Shown here in pieces: positions 33,497-42,111 of a stretch of 64,000 nt of DNA (the first letter of the stretch is position 1; each line of letters begins with the position of its first letter). The translations under genes were made by a program, and so were the position numbers. Source of the stretch: Microbacterium sp. Clip185 (GTDB taxonomy: Bacteria > Actinomycetota > Actinomycetes > Actinomycetales > Microbacteriaceae); the NCBI RefSeq assembly GCF_028743715.1, contig NZ_CP117996.1, positions 496,001 through 560,000 on the forward strand. The letters are read 5' to 3'. The notes beneath the pieces were generated by a model that ran no database searches, had not been told where the DNA came from, and saw only the letters and a list, made by a program, of their open reading frames with translations.

Positions 33497-34765
33497 ATGG
33501 CGTTCGGGCACCGGCAGCGCGCCGTCCGGCTCGCCATGCTCGTGCTGCCATCGATCGTCACCCTTGCCGCCCTCGGAGTCACGACGGCGGTCGCGCTGGC
33601 GCTGCAGGAGACCCGCATCCGCGAGGCGACGGCGGAGCGTGTGCAGGAGGTCGCGACCAGCCTCGCTGCGCTCAGCGAGGTGCGGCAGACGGTCGCATCC
33701 GTATCCGACGCCGGCGCGCCGGGTGATCTCGCGGATGCGGCGGATCTCGCCGATGCCACCGAGACGCTGCAGCCGATCGCCGAGCTGGTCGCGCGGGCGG
33801 CGGGTGTGTATTACGTCGTCGTGACGGATGACGAGGGGGTGCGCATCACGCATCCGCTCGCCTCCGAACGCGGGGTGCAGGTCTCGACCACCAACGCCTC
33901 GGTGCTCGCGGGCAGGCCCTTCCTCGGCACCGAGACGGGACCGTCGGGGCCGTCGCTGCGGGCGAAGGTGCCGGTCGTCGACGGCGATCGCGTGGTGGGT
34001 ATGGTCGCGGTGGGGGTGCTCGAATCGGACATCGCCGCCGAACGCGAGCAGGCGCTGGGCGCACTGCTGCCCTGGGCGGTCGGAGCGCTCATCGTGGCGA
34101 CGCTCGCCAGCTCCGCGCTCACGGCGGCGGTCGAGCGTCGCTTCCGCCGCCTCGACGAGCTCGCCCTCGCGCACGAGCAGATGGGGCGGACGACCGCGGC
34201 GCTGCGCGAGCAGTCGCACGAGTTCACGACACGCCTGCACGTCGTGCACGGCCTCGTCTCCCGGGGAGACGCGGACGAGGCGCTCTCCTACATCGAGGAT
34301 CTCGTGCCCGTCTCGGGCGCGGCGCACGACGAGCCGGATGCGGGAATGCCGCTGCGCGATGCCACCATCCACGCCGTGCGCTCCGACGTGCTCGCCCACG
34401 GAGCACAGGTCGAGTTCGACATCGCCGTCGCGCGCGACATCGACGACGAGGTCGTCACCGTGCTCACCAACCTCTGCCGCAATGCCGCGGAGGCGGGAGC
34501 GACCCGCATCCGCTGCATCCTGCGCGAACGCGGCGACCTGCTCATCGGAGCTGTCGACGACGACGGGCCGGGTGTGGATCCGCGCCAGGCGACGCGGATC
34601 TTCGCTCTCGGGTTCTCCTCGAAGCCGGATGCCTCGGGCAGTGGACGGGGCATCGGACTCGATCTGGTGCGCCGGCTCGTCACCGCCCGCGCAGGCACGA
34701 TCGAGGTGGGCGCCTCGGCGCTCGGCGGCGCCCGGTTCTCGTTCGAGATGGCGCGGCACCCATGA
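33497..34765 (+). CDS. CitA/DcuS-type sensor histidine kinase
   Basis: 422 residues: membrane segment about 15-35, an extracellular PAS-like (CitA) domain about 40-180 with YYVVVTDDEGVRITHP, VSTTNASVLAGRPFLGTETGPSG and VVDGDRVVGMVAVGVLE, a second membrane segment about 190-210, then the kinase core with LREQSHEFTTRLHVVHGLV (His241), NLCRNAAEAGA and GRGIGLDLVRRLV. This family senses di- and tricarboxylates. It is divergent from tctCBA, which it very likely regulates, and is coupled to the next gene by a four-base overlap. Confidence 0.93.
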   Translation: MAFGHRQRAVRLAMLVLPSIVTLAALGVTTAVALALQETRIREATAERVQEVATSLAALSEVRQTVASVSDAGAPGDLADAADLADATETLQPIAELVARAAGVYYVVVTDDEGVRITHPLASERGVQVSTTNASVLAGRPFLGTETGPSGPSLRAKVPVVDGDRVVGMVAVGVLESDIAAEREQALGALLPWAVGALIVATLASSALTAAVERRFRRLDELALAHEQMGRTTAALREQSHEFTTRLHVVHGLVSRGDADEALSYIEDLVPVSGAAHDEPDAGMPLRDATIHAVRSDVLAHGAQVEFDIAVARDIDDEVVTVLTNLCRNAAEAGATRIRCILRERGDLLIGAVDDDGPGVDPRQATRIFALGFSSKPDASGSGRGIGLDLVRRLVTARAGTIEVGASALGGARFSFEMARHP

Positions 34766-35502
34766 CAGGGAACATCCGTGTGCTCGTCGTCGACGACGAC
34801 AGGGGAGCCCGCGCGCTCCACAGCGGCTTCGTCGCGGCTACCACCGGCTTCACGGTCGTCGGCACCGCGGCGAGCGGGCGGGAGGCGCTGAGCTTCGAGC
34901 TCGACGCGGTCGAGCTCATCCTGCTCGACATGCGTCTGCCCGACATCAGCGGCATCGAGGTGCTGCACCGCCTGCGCACCATCGGCGACTCGGGGGTCGA
35001 CGTCCTCGTCATCAGCTCCTCGCAGGATCAGACGACCGTGCGGCAGGCGCTCGCTGCGCACGTGGTCGGGTATCTGATCAAGCCCTTCACCGAATCCGCG
35101 CTGCGCGCTCAGCTCGAGCAGTATCGAACGCGTCGTCAGCAGACGCCCGAGGATGCGCGCGAACGCCCGTTGAGTCAGGGGGAGATCGACAGGCTGCTGA
35201 TCACGGGAGGCATCCGCACAGGGGCGCACGGCGCCTCGGCGCCGGTTGCCGCACCGGCCTTGCCGAAGGGTCTGGCGCAGCCCACGCTCGATCGGGTGGC
35301 GGCGGCGCTCGATCCCGTCATCGCGCGCTCGGGCGCGGAGGTCGCCGACACGTGCGATCTCTCGCGGGCGACCGCGCACCGTTATCTGACGCACCTGGTC
35401 GATCTCGGGCTCGTCGACCGCGCCCACCGCTACGGCAGGCGCGGGCGTCCTGAGGTCCTCTATCGGCTCGCGCCGTCTCACGCTGCGGGCTCGGCGGGCT
35501 GA
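34762..35502 (+). CDS. CitB/DctR-type response regulator
   Basis: 246 residues. Receiver domain with DDDRGA, Asp56 in ILLDMRLPDISGIEVL, SSSQDQ and IKPFTES. The C-terminal domain (about 170-240) contains SRATAHRYLTHLVDLGLVDRAHRYGRRGRPEVLY, the winged-helix type known from CitB/DcuR regulators. It is the partner of the CitA-type kinase and the probable activator of tctCBA across the divergent promoter region. Confidence 0.92.
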   Translation: MTGNIRVLVVDDDRGARALHSGFVAATTGFTVVGTAASGREALSFELDAVELILLDMRLPDISGIEVLHRLRTIGDSGVDVLVISSSQDQTTVRQALAAHVVGYLIKPFTESALRAQLEQYRTRRQQTPEDARERPLSQGEIDRLLITGGIRTGAHGASAPVAAPALPKGLAQPTLDRVAAALDPVIARSGAEVADTCDLSRATAHRYLTHLVDLGLVDRAHRYGRRGRPEVLYRLAPSHAAGSAG

Positions 35503-35568
35503 GAGTTCTCGCTCTCACGGGCGAGTCGTGATTGTGTGGGCGCACGCGAACCCACGCCGGAGGCAGCA

Positions 35569-36978
35569 ATGAACGCTCGTCGAGGTCCCCACCGTCCGCC
35601 CGCCGCAAGCGAGGGCAGGCTCAGCATCAATCCGGTCTTCGTGCGCCCGGGGGAGGCGACCGAGTTCGACCGCTATCGGCTCCCGGCCGGACCGAGCCTG
35701 CCCGAGACGGCGTACCAGATCGTGCACGACGAAGCGATTCTCGACGGCAACTCGCGCCTGAACCTCGCCACCTTCGTCACGACGTGGATGGACGACCACG
35801 GGCAACGTCTGTACCGCGAGGCGTTCGACAAGAACATGATCGACAAGGACGAGTACCCGGCGACCGCCGAGATCGAAGAGCGATGCTGGCGGATGCTCGC
35901 CGACCTCTGGCACGTGCCGGAGGGTGCCGACACGATCGGCACCTCGACGATCGGCTCGTCGGAGGCCTGCATGCTGGGTGGGCTCGCCCTGAAGCGGCTG
36001 TGGCAGGAGCGTCGCAGGGCCGAGGGGAGATCGACCGATCGGCCCAATCTCGTCATGTCCGCCGCTGTCCAGGTGGTGTGGGAGAAGTTCTGCAACTACT
36101 GGGAGATCGAACCGCGGTACGTCCCGGTCTCCCCGGGTCACCTCGTGCTCGACGGGGAAGGGCTGCAGCAGTACGTCGACGAGAACACGATCGGCGTCGT
36201 CGCGGTGCTCGGACAGACCTTCACCGGCCTGTACGACCCTGTCGCCGCCATCGCGACGAAGCTCGACGAGATCGAGGCCGACACCGGCTTCGATGTCCGC
36301 ATCCATGTCGACGGCGCGTCCGGCGCCATGATCGCCCCGTTCTGTCAGCCCGAGCTGAACTGGGACTTCCGCGTCGCCCGCGTCAACTCGATCAGCACCT
36401 CGGGGCACAAGTACGGGCTCGTGTATCCCGGCGTCGGCTGGGTCGTGTGGCGGGACCAGTCGGTGCTGCCGGAGAGTCTCGTGTTCCATGTCAGCTACCT
36501 CGGCGGGGACATGCCCACCCTCGCCCTCAACTTCTCGCGGCCGGGCGCGCAAGTGCTGCTGCAGTACTACCAGTTTCTCCGCCTGGGGCGAGAGGGGTAT
36601 CGCGCCGTCCAGCAGAACTCGCTCGACGTCGCGCAGTTCCTCTCCGGCGAGATCGAGCGCATGGGTCCCTTCGAGCTCGTGAGCCGCGGCGACACCATCC
36701 CGGTGTTCGCCTGGACCCTCAAAGCCGGGCACACCGAAATCTGGAACCTGTACGACCTGGCGGACCGCCTGCGGATGAAGGGGTGGCTCGTGCCTGCCTA
36801 TCCGATGGCCGCCGACATGAGCACCACGGTGCTGCAGCGCATCGTGGTGAAGGTGGGCCTCAGCCGCGATCTCGCGTCGTCCCTCATCTCCGACATCCGC
36901 GCCGAGGTGGAGTTCCTCGACCGCCTGGATGCCCCTCTGCCGCGCGAGCGCACGACGGGCCCCGGCTTCCACCACTGA
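35569..36978 (+). CDS. gadB: Glutamate decarboxylase
   Basis: PLP enzyme converting glutamate to GABA and CO2, consuming a proton. 469 residues, matching GadA/B (466). Landmarks: NLATFVTTWMD, TIGSSEACMLGGLALKRLW, IHVDGASGAMIAPF and the PLP lysine in STSGHKYGLVYPG (Lys281; Lys276 in E. coli GadB). GGAGG lies before the ATG at 35569. The C-terminal GPGFHH resembles the His-ending pH-sensitive tail of enteric GadB. No antiporter gadC lies nearby; a TetR gene follows after 40 bases. Confidence 0.95.
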   Translation: MNARRGPHRPPAASEGRLSINPVFVRPGEATEFDRYRLPAGPSLPETAYQIVHDEAILDGNSRLNLATFVTTWMDDHGQRLYREAFDKNMIDKDEYPATAEIEERCWRMLADLWHVPEGADTIGTSTIGSSEACMLGGLALKRLWQERRRAEGRSTDRPNLVMSAAVQVVWEKFCNYWEIEPRYVPVSPGHLVLDGEGLQQYVDENTIGVVAVLGQTFTGLYDPVAAIATKLDEIEADTGFDVRIHVDGASGAMIAPFCQPELNWDFRVARVNSISTSGHKYGLVYPGVGWVVWRDQSVLPESLVFHVSYLGGDMPTLALNFSRPGAQVLLQYYQFLRLGREGYRAVQQNSLDVAQFLSGEIERMGPFELVSRGDTIPVFAWTLKAGHTEIWNLYDLADRLRMKGWLVPAYPMAADMSTTVLQRIVVKVGLSRDLASSLISDIRAEVEFLDRLDAPLPRERTTGPGFHH

Positions 36979-37006
36979 GATCGCTCCCACGCCCTCGCGC
37001 GGGCCA

Positions 37007-37012
37007 TATCCT
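37007..37012 (+). promoter_or_regulatory. -10 element of the TetR gene (TATCCT)
   Basis: TATCCT, six bases, ATG at 37019; leaderless layout. Confidence 0.5.
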
Positions 37013-37018
37013 GACCGC

Positions 37019-37630
37019 ATGGGAAAGCGGGAAGAGAACGCCGCGCAGACGCGTCAGCGGGTGGTCGCCGCGGCGATCTCCTCGTTCAGCGAGCGTGGAT
37101 TCGAGGCGACGACGATGGAGTCCATCGCGAACGCCGTCGGCATCGGCAGTGCGACGCTGTACCGGCATTTCCCCTCCAAGGAGAGCATCCTCATTTCGCT
37201 CGCCGAACCGGGCCTCAGGCGGGTGGGCGACCTGCTGGAGGAGCGGCCGGACGATGAGCCGCTGTCGGAGGTCATGGGCTCGGCGCTCAGTCAGTGGATG
37301 GAGGAGGCGGCCCCGGATTCGGACTTCGGCCAGCAGGTGTACCGCCACCTCATGAGCGTGTCCGAGTTGCATCGGCAGGTGCTGCAGATCTGGGACGACG
37401 AGCGTCATCGCATCGAGCGGGAACTGCGCCGGCGCGTCGGAGCGGGCCCGGACGAGCTCTGGGTCGATGTCACCGCGCACGTCATGGTGATGATGTGCAC
37501 GATCGTCTTCGAGCGGCTGCGTGGTGACATGGATGACGGGGCGGCGCTCGCCATGCTGCGTTCATTGTCGGCGCTCCTGCGCGCCCCCGCCTTCGTCACG
37601 CCTGCGTTCGCTGGTCCGGAGACGGCGTGA
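37019..37630 (+). CDS. TetR-family transcriptional regulator
   Basis: 203 residues. The N-terminal HTH is clear: QTRQRVVAAAISSFSERGFEATTMESIANAVGIGSATLYRHFPSKESIL. The C-terminal ligand domain is all-helical and of unknown specificity. It has its own leaderless promoter, so it is not simply part of the gad transcript. Its target could be itself, gad or a distant exporter; nothing in the sequence decides this. Confidence 0.92.
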   Translation: MGKREENAAQTRQRVVAAAISSFSERGFEATTMESIANAVGIGSATLYRHFPSKESILISLAEPGLRRVGDLLEERPDDEPLSEVMGSALSQWMEEAAPDSDFGQQVYRHLMSVSELHRQVLQIWDDERHRIERELRRRVGAGPDELWVDVTAHVMVMMCTIVFERLRGDMDDGAALAMLRSLSALLRAPAFVTPAFAGPETA

Positions 37631-37756
37631 AATGAGAGGCGCACTCTGGTTTGGGTGCGGTCCCTCCCGGAGATTTCGCGGTAGTGGGGGCTCTTAGTGA
37701 GATAGTGGATCAGTTGCGACGCGACAGTCGCTGCTCCCACCCACTCGGAGTCGGTT

Positions 37757-38794
37757 GTGCTCGATGCCCCCGACGTCTTCGACGTCTTCACCCCCAGCAG
37801 TCCCGCACGCCTGGCGCTCGTCGATCGCCGCGCCATCACCGAGCGTGTCGCGGCGGCCGTGCTCACGCCCGGGCGGCAGCTGCTCGTGTACGGGCCGACG
37901 GGTGCCGGCAAGACCAGCGTCCTGCAGCAGGGCCTGGATGTGGTCGGGGAGCCGGTGGAGGTCGAGGTGCGTCGCCCCGGGGCGACCGTGCTCACCGTCG
38001 GCGAGGTCGCCGAGCATGCCGATGCAGCCCGTGCTGTGGGCCGGAGTCGATTGTGCATCGTGTACGACGATGTGCATCGCTTCTCGGAGCCGGATCGGCG
38101 TGCGCTCTTCGATCACTGGAAGGGCGTCAGCGATCTGGCCACCATCCATCCCGGCCTGACTCAGATCGCGATCGCCGCGGTGGATGAGCCGGGGCAGCTC
38201 GGTCGCCTCTCCCTCGAGCTCGAGTCGCGCCTGGCCGAGGTCGAGGTGCCGCCGATGGCGCGGTCGGAGGTGACGGCGCTGCTCGAGGCGGGGGCGGCCG
38301 TGCTCGGCATCGATGCGTCCGCGGTGCTCGGTGATCTCGTTCGCTGCAGCGGCCATCTGCCGGGCGTCGCGCACCAGCTCATGCTGGACACGTGTCTCGA
38401 CGCCGGCATCCTGCGCTCGGGTGGAGTCGCGCGCCTCACCGCGGCGAACGCCCGCGCGGCGTTTCGGATCCGCCATGCGGCCATGCCGCGGAGGATCATG
38501 GCGAAGTTCGTGACCTTCGATCGTTCCGCCGATCCCAGGGAGCGTCTGCTCGCGGCGCAGGCTCTCGATCTTCTGGTCGATGCGGCGGACGAGGTGGTGA
38601 GCATTCGCCGGCTGGCCCGACTCGTCGAGCACGTCTATCCGGGTGTCGGACAGCAGGACGTCTATCGCGCCGTGAGCGCGCTCACGGCCGTGACCGTCTC
38701 GCCGCTGGTGGAGCGGGTCGGCGACGGCGTGCGGTTCCGTGATCCGCTGGTGCGCAGCCACTGGGCGATCGCACGCGTGCTCGGCGAGTTCTGA
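37757..38794 (+). CDS. Orphan AAA/STAND-like P-loop ATPase with C-terminal winged helix
   Basis: 345 residues. Walker A GPTGAGKT (residues 46-53, Lys52) and Walker B LCIVYDDVH (Asp104, Asp105) define a P-loop ATPase. An N-terminal segment VFTPSSPARLALVDRRAITERVA precedes it, as in NACHT/AAA-type modules that begin with an R-E box. A helical lid follows, then a region (about 265-345) with VSIRRLARLVEHVYPGVGQQDVYRAVSAL that looks like a winged helix. GTG at 37757 has GGAG upstream. No sensor, effector or protease domain is fused, and the neighbours (TetR, acetyltransferase) give no clear role. Confidence 0.72.
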   Translation: MLDAPDVFDVFTPSSPARLALVDRRAITERVAAAVLTPGRQLLVYGPTGAGKTSVLQQGLDVVGEPVEVEVRRPGATVLTVGEVAEHADAARAVGRSRLCIVYDDVHRFSEPDRRALFDHWKGVSDLATIHPGLTQIAIAAVDEPGQLGRLSLELESRLAEVEVPPMARSEVTALLEAGAAVLGIDASAVLGDLVRCSGHLPGVAHQLMLDTCLDAGILRSGGVARLTAANARAAFRIRHAAMPRRIMAKFVTFDRSADPRERLLAAQALDLLVDAADEVVSIRRLARLVEHVYPGVGQQDVYRAVSALTAVTVSPLVERVGDGVRFRDPLVRSHWAIARVLGEF

Positions 38795-38860
38795 CGCGCG
38801 ACCTGCGCCGAGTGATGCGCGCTCGCGTAGGGGCGGGAGAACGACCGGTGGTCACGGGAT

Positions 38861-38866
38861 TACGCT
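38861..38866 (+). promoter_or_regulatory. -10 element of the GNAT gene (TACGCT)
   Basis: TACGCT, six bases, GTG at 38873; leaderless layout. Confidence 0.5.
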
Positions 38867-38872
38867 CGCCGT

Positions 38873-39310
38873 GTGAGCGCGAACCTCGATGACCTCGTCT
38901 TCCGTCAGGCCCGTGTCGAGGACATCGCCCGCATCCTCGCGTTCTGGGCGGATGCGGCAGAGAACGATGCTCGTCCGTCCGACGACGCCGCGACGGTGGA
39001 GGCGTTGGTGCTCCGGGACGCGATGGCTCTCGAGATCGTCGTGCAGCAGGAGCGGGTGGTCGGCACGCTGATCTCCGGCTGGGACGGATGGCGCGCGCAC
39101 CTCTACCGCCTCGCCGTTCACCCTGAGCTGCGAGGCCGCGGGATCGCGGGTGAGCTGCTTCGTCGCGCCGAGGACCGGCTGATGCGTCTGGGAGCGAGGC
39201 GGCTCGACGCGATGGTGCTGGAGCAGAACGGCCTGGGGCAGTCGTTCTGGGCCGCCGCGGGATTCAGCCCTCAGTCCGAGTGGCGGCGGTGGGTGCGCTC
39301 CGCCGAGTGA
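38873..39310 (+). CDS. GNAT-family N-acetyltransferase
   Basis: 145 residues. The acetyl-CoA-binding motif A is LYRLAVHPELRGRGIAGELLRRAED (R-G-x-G-I-A form), preceded by beta strands and followed by LDAMVLEQNGLGQSFWAAAGF (motif B). The substrate is unknown. The last codons (RSAE and stop) lie inside the 79-bp palindromic repeat that follows, so the repeat supplies the C-terminus. Confidence 0.9.
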   Translation: MSANLDDLVFRQARVEDIARILAFWADAAENDARPSDDAATVEALVLRDAMALEIVVQQERVVGTLISGWDGWRAHLYRLAVHPELRGRGIAGELLRRAEDRLMRLGARRLDAMVLEQNGLGQSFWAAAGFSPQSEWRRWVRSAE

Positions 39311-39373
39311 GCACCCGTTTGTCGAGTGAGCACCCGATTGGATGCTCACTCGACAAACGGATGCGCGCTCGCG
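39295..39373. repeat. 79-bp palindromic repeat, copy 1
   Basis: 77 of 79 bases match the copy at 52278-52356. The core is a perfect 18-bp inverted repeat: CCGTTTGTCGAGTGAGCA (39315-39332), a 10-base loop, and its complement (39343-39360). GAGTGAGCACCCG also occurs twice directly. The left end encodes the last residues and stop of the acetyltransferase. It could act as a terminator. Confidence 0.92.
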
Positions 39374-39430
39374 GGAGGCGGTTGCTGCTTTCCGAGTGCG
39401 GGGGATGGCGCCTTCCGTGGGCGGCGAATG

Positions 39431-39455
39431 GCAACCGGTTGCGGCAACCGATTGC
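39431..39455 (+). promoter_or_regulatory. Double LacI-type operator upstream of the glucuronide importer
   Basis: GCAACCGGTTGC (39431-39442) is a perfect 12-base palindrome; GCAACCGATTGC (39444-39455) follows one base later with one mismatch. The alternating layout with central CG is typical of LacI-family operators, and a LacI gene lies in the same cluster. Confidence 0.85.
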
Positions 39456-39568
39456 ATCGTCTAACGTGATGCGCAGCACACACGACGTGCCGCCGCGCCG
39501 GACATCCCGACGGCCGGTACGAGCCGCCGCGAGTGCCCTTCTCCAATGGTGTCCAGAAGGGACAGACA

Positions 39569-41110
39569 ATGAAGTTCACAGCACGAGTGAGCGCGCTCGC
39601 CGCCCTGGGCGTCACGGCCGCGGTCGCCGTCGTCGGCTGCTCGGCCGGCGGCTCGACCCCCGCCAGCAGCGGCGGCTCCGGTCATGGCGGCACGCTCACC
39701 CTCGGCATCATCGCCGAGCCCACCTCCTGGGACCCGTCGCAGGCGCACGTCGGGCACGGCCTGCAGCCGTTCCAGGTGACCTACGACTCCCTGCTGCTGC
39801 GTGAGCCGGACGGAACTCTCACGCCCATGCTCGCCACCTCGTGGCAGTACAACGACGACAACACGGCGCTGACCCTGGACCTGCGCGACGACGTCACCTT
39901 CAGCGATGGCGCGGCCTTCGACGCGGAGGCGGTGAAGGCGAACCTCGAGAACTTCAAGTCCGGCAACGGTCGGCAGGCATCGCAGCTCGCCGCGCTGGAG
40001 AGCGTCGACGTCGTCGACGACGACACGGTCACCCTCAACCTCAGCCAGCCCGACCCCGCCCTCGAGTTCTACCTGTCGCAGGCGGCCGGTCTCATGGGCA
40101 GCCCCGCATCGATCGGCACCGAGAGCATCATCTCGACGCCGGTCGGATCCGGTCCGTATGTCATGGACACGGCATCGTCGGTGCCCGGCTCACAGCTCGT
40201 CTTCACGGCACGTGAGGGCTACTGGAACCCCGACCTGCAGAAGTACGACAAGATCGTCCTCAAGTCGTTCCAGGAAACGACCGCGCGACTGAACGCGATC
40301 CTTTCCGGTCAGGTGGACGCGACGATCCTCGACGCCCCGACCGCCGCGCAGGCGAAGTCGGCGAACCTCGCGCAGATCGAGGACTACCGCGTCGACTGGC
40401 AGGGACTCGTGCTGATGGACCGCGACGGCTCCATCGTGCCGGCCCTCGCCGACAAGCGAGTCCGTCAGGCCATCAACTACGCGCTCGACCGGGACACCCT
40501 GCTCGAGTCGATCCTCCTCGGCTACGGAAAATCGACCGACCAGGTGTTCGGCCCGGACAGCGGCGCGTACGTCGACGACCTGGACGGCACCTACGACTAC
40601 GACCCGGCCAAGGCGAAGAAGCTCCTTGCGGATGCCGGATACCCCGACGGGTTCGACCTGCCGTTGCCCGCTATTCCGGGCTTCGAGACGCCGCTCGCAG
40701 CCCTCACTCAGCAGCTCGCCGACGTCGGCATCCGCGTGCAGTCGGAGCCCGTTTCGACCTCCACGTTCCTCGCAGACCTGGCTGCGGGCAAGTTCCCGGC
40801 GGTGTACTTCAACTACTTCCAGGGCGAGCCGTGGGTGGCCATCAACCAGCTCATCTCGACGAACGCGCTCTACAACCCGTTCAAGACGACGACGCCGGAG
40901 CTGCAGCAGCTCATCGACGCCGTGCAGACCGGCGGTGCGGAGTCCTCGGAGCTGGCGAAGAAGGTCAACGAGTACGTCACGGATGAGGCGTGGTTCGCGC
41001 CCGTCTATCGAATCGATCAGATCTACGTCTACAAGTCGGACGTGGTCTCGGTCGAGAAGCAGATCCAGTCCGCCGTGCCGGCGATCTACAACTACACGCC
41101 GGCAGGCTGA
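39569..41110 (+). CDS. ABC transporter family 5 substrate-binding lipoprotein
   Basis: 513 residues. Lipobox VVGC (Cys24) after a Sec-type signal; then the SBP_bac_5 fold: GTLTLGIIAEPTSWDPSQ, YDSLLLREPDGTLTPMLATSW, LRDDVTFSDGAAFDAEAVKANLE and DKRVRQAINYALDRDTLL. The family is best known for di- and oligopeptides, but members bind oligosaccharides and other solutes. The surrounding catabolic genes argue that this one binds a glucuronide or glucuronate-containing oligosaccharide (inference). It is the first gene of the importer operon, behind two LacI-type operators. Confidence 0.92.
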   Translation: MKFTARVSALAALGVTAAVAVVGCSAGGSTPASSGGSGHGGTLTLGIIAEPTSWDPSQAHVGHGLQPFQVTYDSLLLREPDGTLTPMLATSWQYNDDNTALTLDLRDDVTFSDGAAFDAEAVKANLENFKSGNGRQASQLAALESVDVVDDDTVTLNLSQPDPALEFYLSQAAGLMGSPASIGTESIISTPVGSGPYVMDTASSVPGSQLVFTAREGYWNPDLQKYDKIVLKSFQETTARLNAILSGQVDATILDAPTAAQAKSANLAQIEDYRVDWQGLVLMDRDGSIVPALADKRVRQAINYALDRDTLLESILLGYGKSTDQVFGPDSGAYVDDLDGTYDYDPAKAKKLLADAGYPDGFDLPLPAIPGFETPLAALTQQLADVGIRVQSEPVSTSTFLADLAAGKFPAVYFNYFQGEPWVAINQLISTNALYNPFKTTTPELQQLIDAVQTGGAESSELAKKVNEYVTDEAWFAPVYRIDQIYVYKSDVVSVEKQIQSAVPAIYNYTPAG

Positions 41111-41115
41111 CATCC

Positions 41116-41144
41116 GGATGCGGGGGCCCCGCGCCCCCGCATCC
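41116..41144 (+). terminator. Intra-operon hairpin after the binding protein gene
   Basis: GGATGCGGGGGC and GCCCCCGCATCC form a perfect 12-bp stem with a 5-base loop between the binding protein and permease genes. There is no T run. Such hairpins often protect the upstream message and keep binding protein in excess over permease. Confidence 0.65.
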
Positions 41145-41169
41145 ACCCCCGGACATTGGAGTCTTCTCG

Positions 41170-42111
41170 ATGATCTCCTTCATCATCCGACGACTGATCT
41201 CAGGCGTGATCCTGCTGGTCGTCATCTGCGCGCTCGCCTACTCACTGTTGTTCTTCAACGGCAGCAGCATCGCGCGCAACATCCTGGGCGACCAGGCGAC
41301 GCCCGAGCAGGTGGCGCTCAAGGAGCAGCAGCTCGGCTTGGACCAGCCGCTGCCCGTGCGCTTCTTCCACTGGGCGACCGGAGCCCTGACCGGTGACCTC
41401 GGGCGCAGCTGGTTCGGCACGCTCACCGTGTCCGACGCCCTCGTCACCCGTGTACCGGTAACCCTCACTCTCGTCATCGTCTCGATCGTGCTCGTCGCGG
41501 TCTTCGCCACCATCCTGGGAACCGCGGCAGCGATCAAGCGCGGCTGGGTCGATCGGCTCGTCCAGGTCGGGGCGATCGTCGGCGACGCGATCCCCGGCTT
41601 CGTGCTGGCCATCGCCCTGGTCACGATCTTCGCGGTGCAGCTGAAGCTCTTCCCGGCCGTCAGCAGCATCAGCCCTGGCGCCGGCATCGACGCATGGGTC
41701 GCTTCTCTCACCCTCCCGGTGGTCGCGATCGTGCTGAACTACGTGACCGCCAGCGCGCAGCAGATCCGATCCGCCGTCATCGTCCAGCGCGAGCGCGACT
41801 TCGTGCGTACCCTCCGCAGTCGCGGCCTGGGTGAGCGCGAGATCCTGCTCAAACACGTGCTGCGCGGGGCGGCCCCCGCCGGACTCACGGTGCTCAGCCT
41901 GCAGTTCGTCGGACTGCTCGGCGGGGCGGTCATCATCGAGCGCATCTTCGCCATCCCCGGCATCGGACAGCTCGCCGTGGACGCGACGGTCAACGGCGAC
42001 ATCCCCATCGTCATGGGCGTCGTGCTCTACACCGTCGTGATCGTCATCATCGTCAATCTGCTGGTCGACCTCGCCAACGGCTGGCTCAACCCGAAGGTGC
42101 GCACCTCATGA
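41170..42111 (+). CDS. ABC transporter permease (DppB type)
   Basis: 313 residues, six membrane segments. MISFIIRRLISGVILLVVICALAYSLLFF is the usual DppB N-terminus. The large loop holds LGLDQPLPVRFFHWATGALTGDLGRSW, and the EAA-like motif is RERDFVRTLRSRGLGEREILLKHVLRGAAPA. It forms the pore with the permease half of the next gene, whose start it overlaps by four bases. Start ATG at 41170, with an 18-base tail after the hairpin. Confidence 0.93.
   Translation: MISFIIRRLISGVILLVVICALAYSLLFFNGSSIARNILGDQATPEQVALKEQQLGLDQPLPVRFFHWATGALTGDLGRSWFGTLTVSDALVTRVPVTLTLVIVSIVLVAVFATILGTAAAIKRGWVDRLVQVGAIVGDAIPGFVLAIALVTIFAVQLKLFPAVSSISPGAGIDAWVASLTLPVVAIVLNYVTASAQQIRSAVIVQRERDFVRTLRSRGLGEREILLKHVLRGAAPAGLTVLSLQFVGLLGGAVIIERIFAIPGIGQLAVDATVNGDIPIVMGVVLYTVVIVIIVNLLVDLANGWLNPKVRTS

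Noticed and set aside
37757-38794. Anti-phage defence island around the orphan ATPase
   Set aside because: No nuclease, TIR, reverse transcriptase, methylase or other defence partner was found on either side.
39569-41110. Calling the importer a dipeptide transporter
   Set aside because: Family 5 binding proteins have many substrates, and every neighbour concerns glucuronides, so a peptide call would rest on family name alone.
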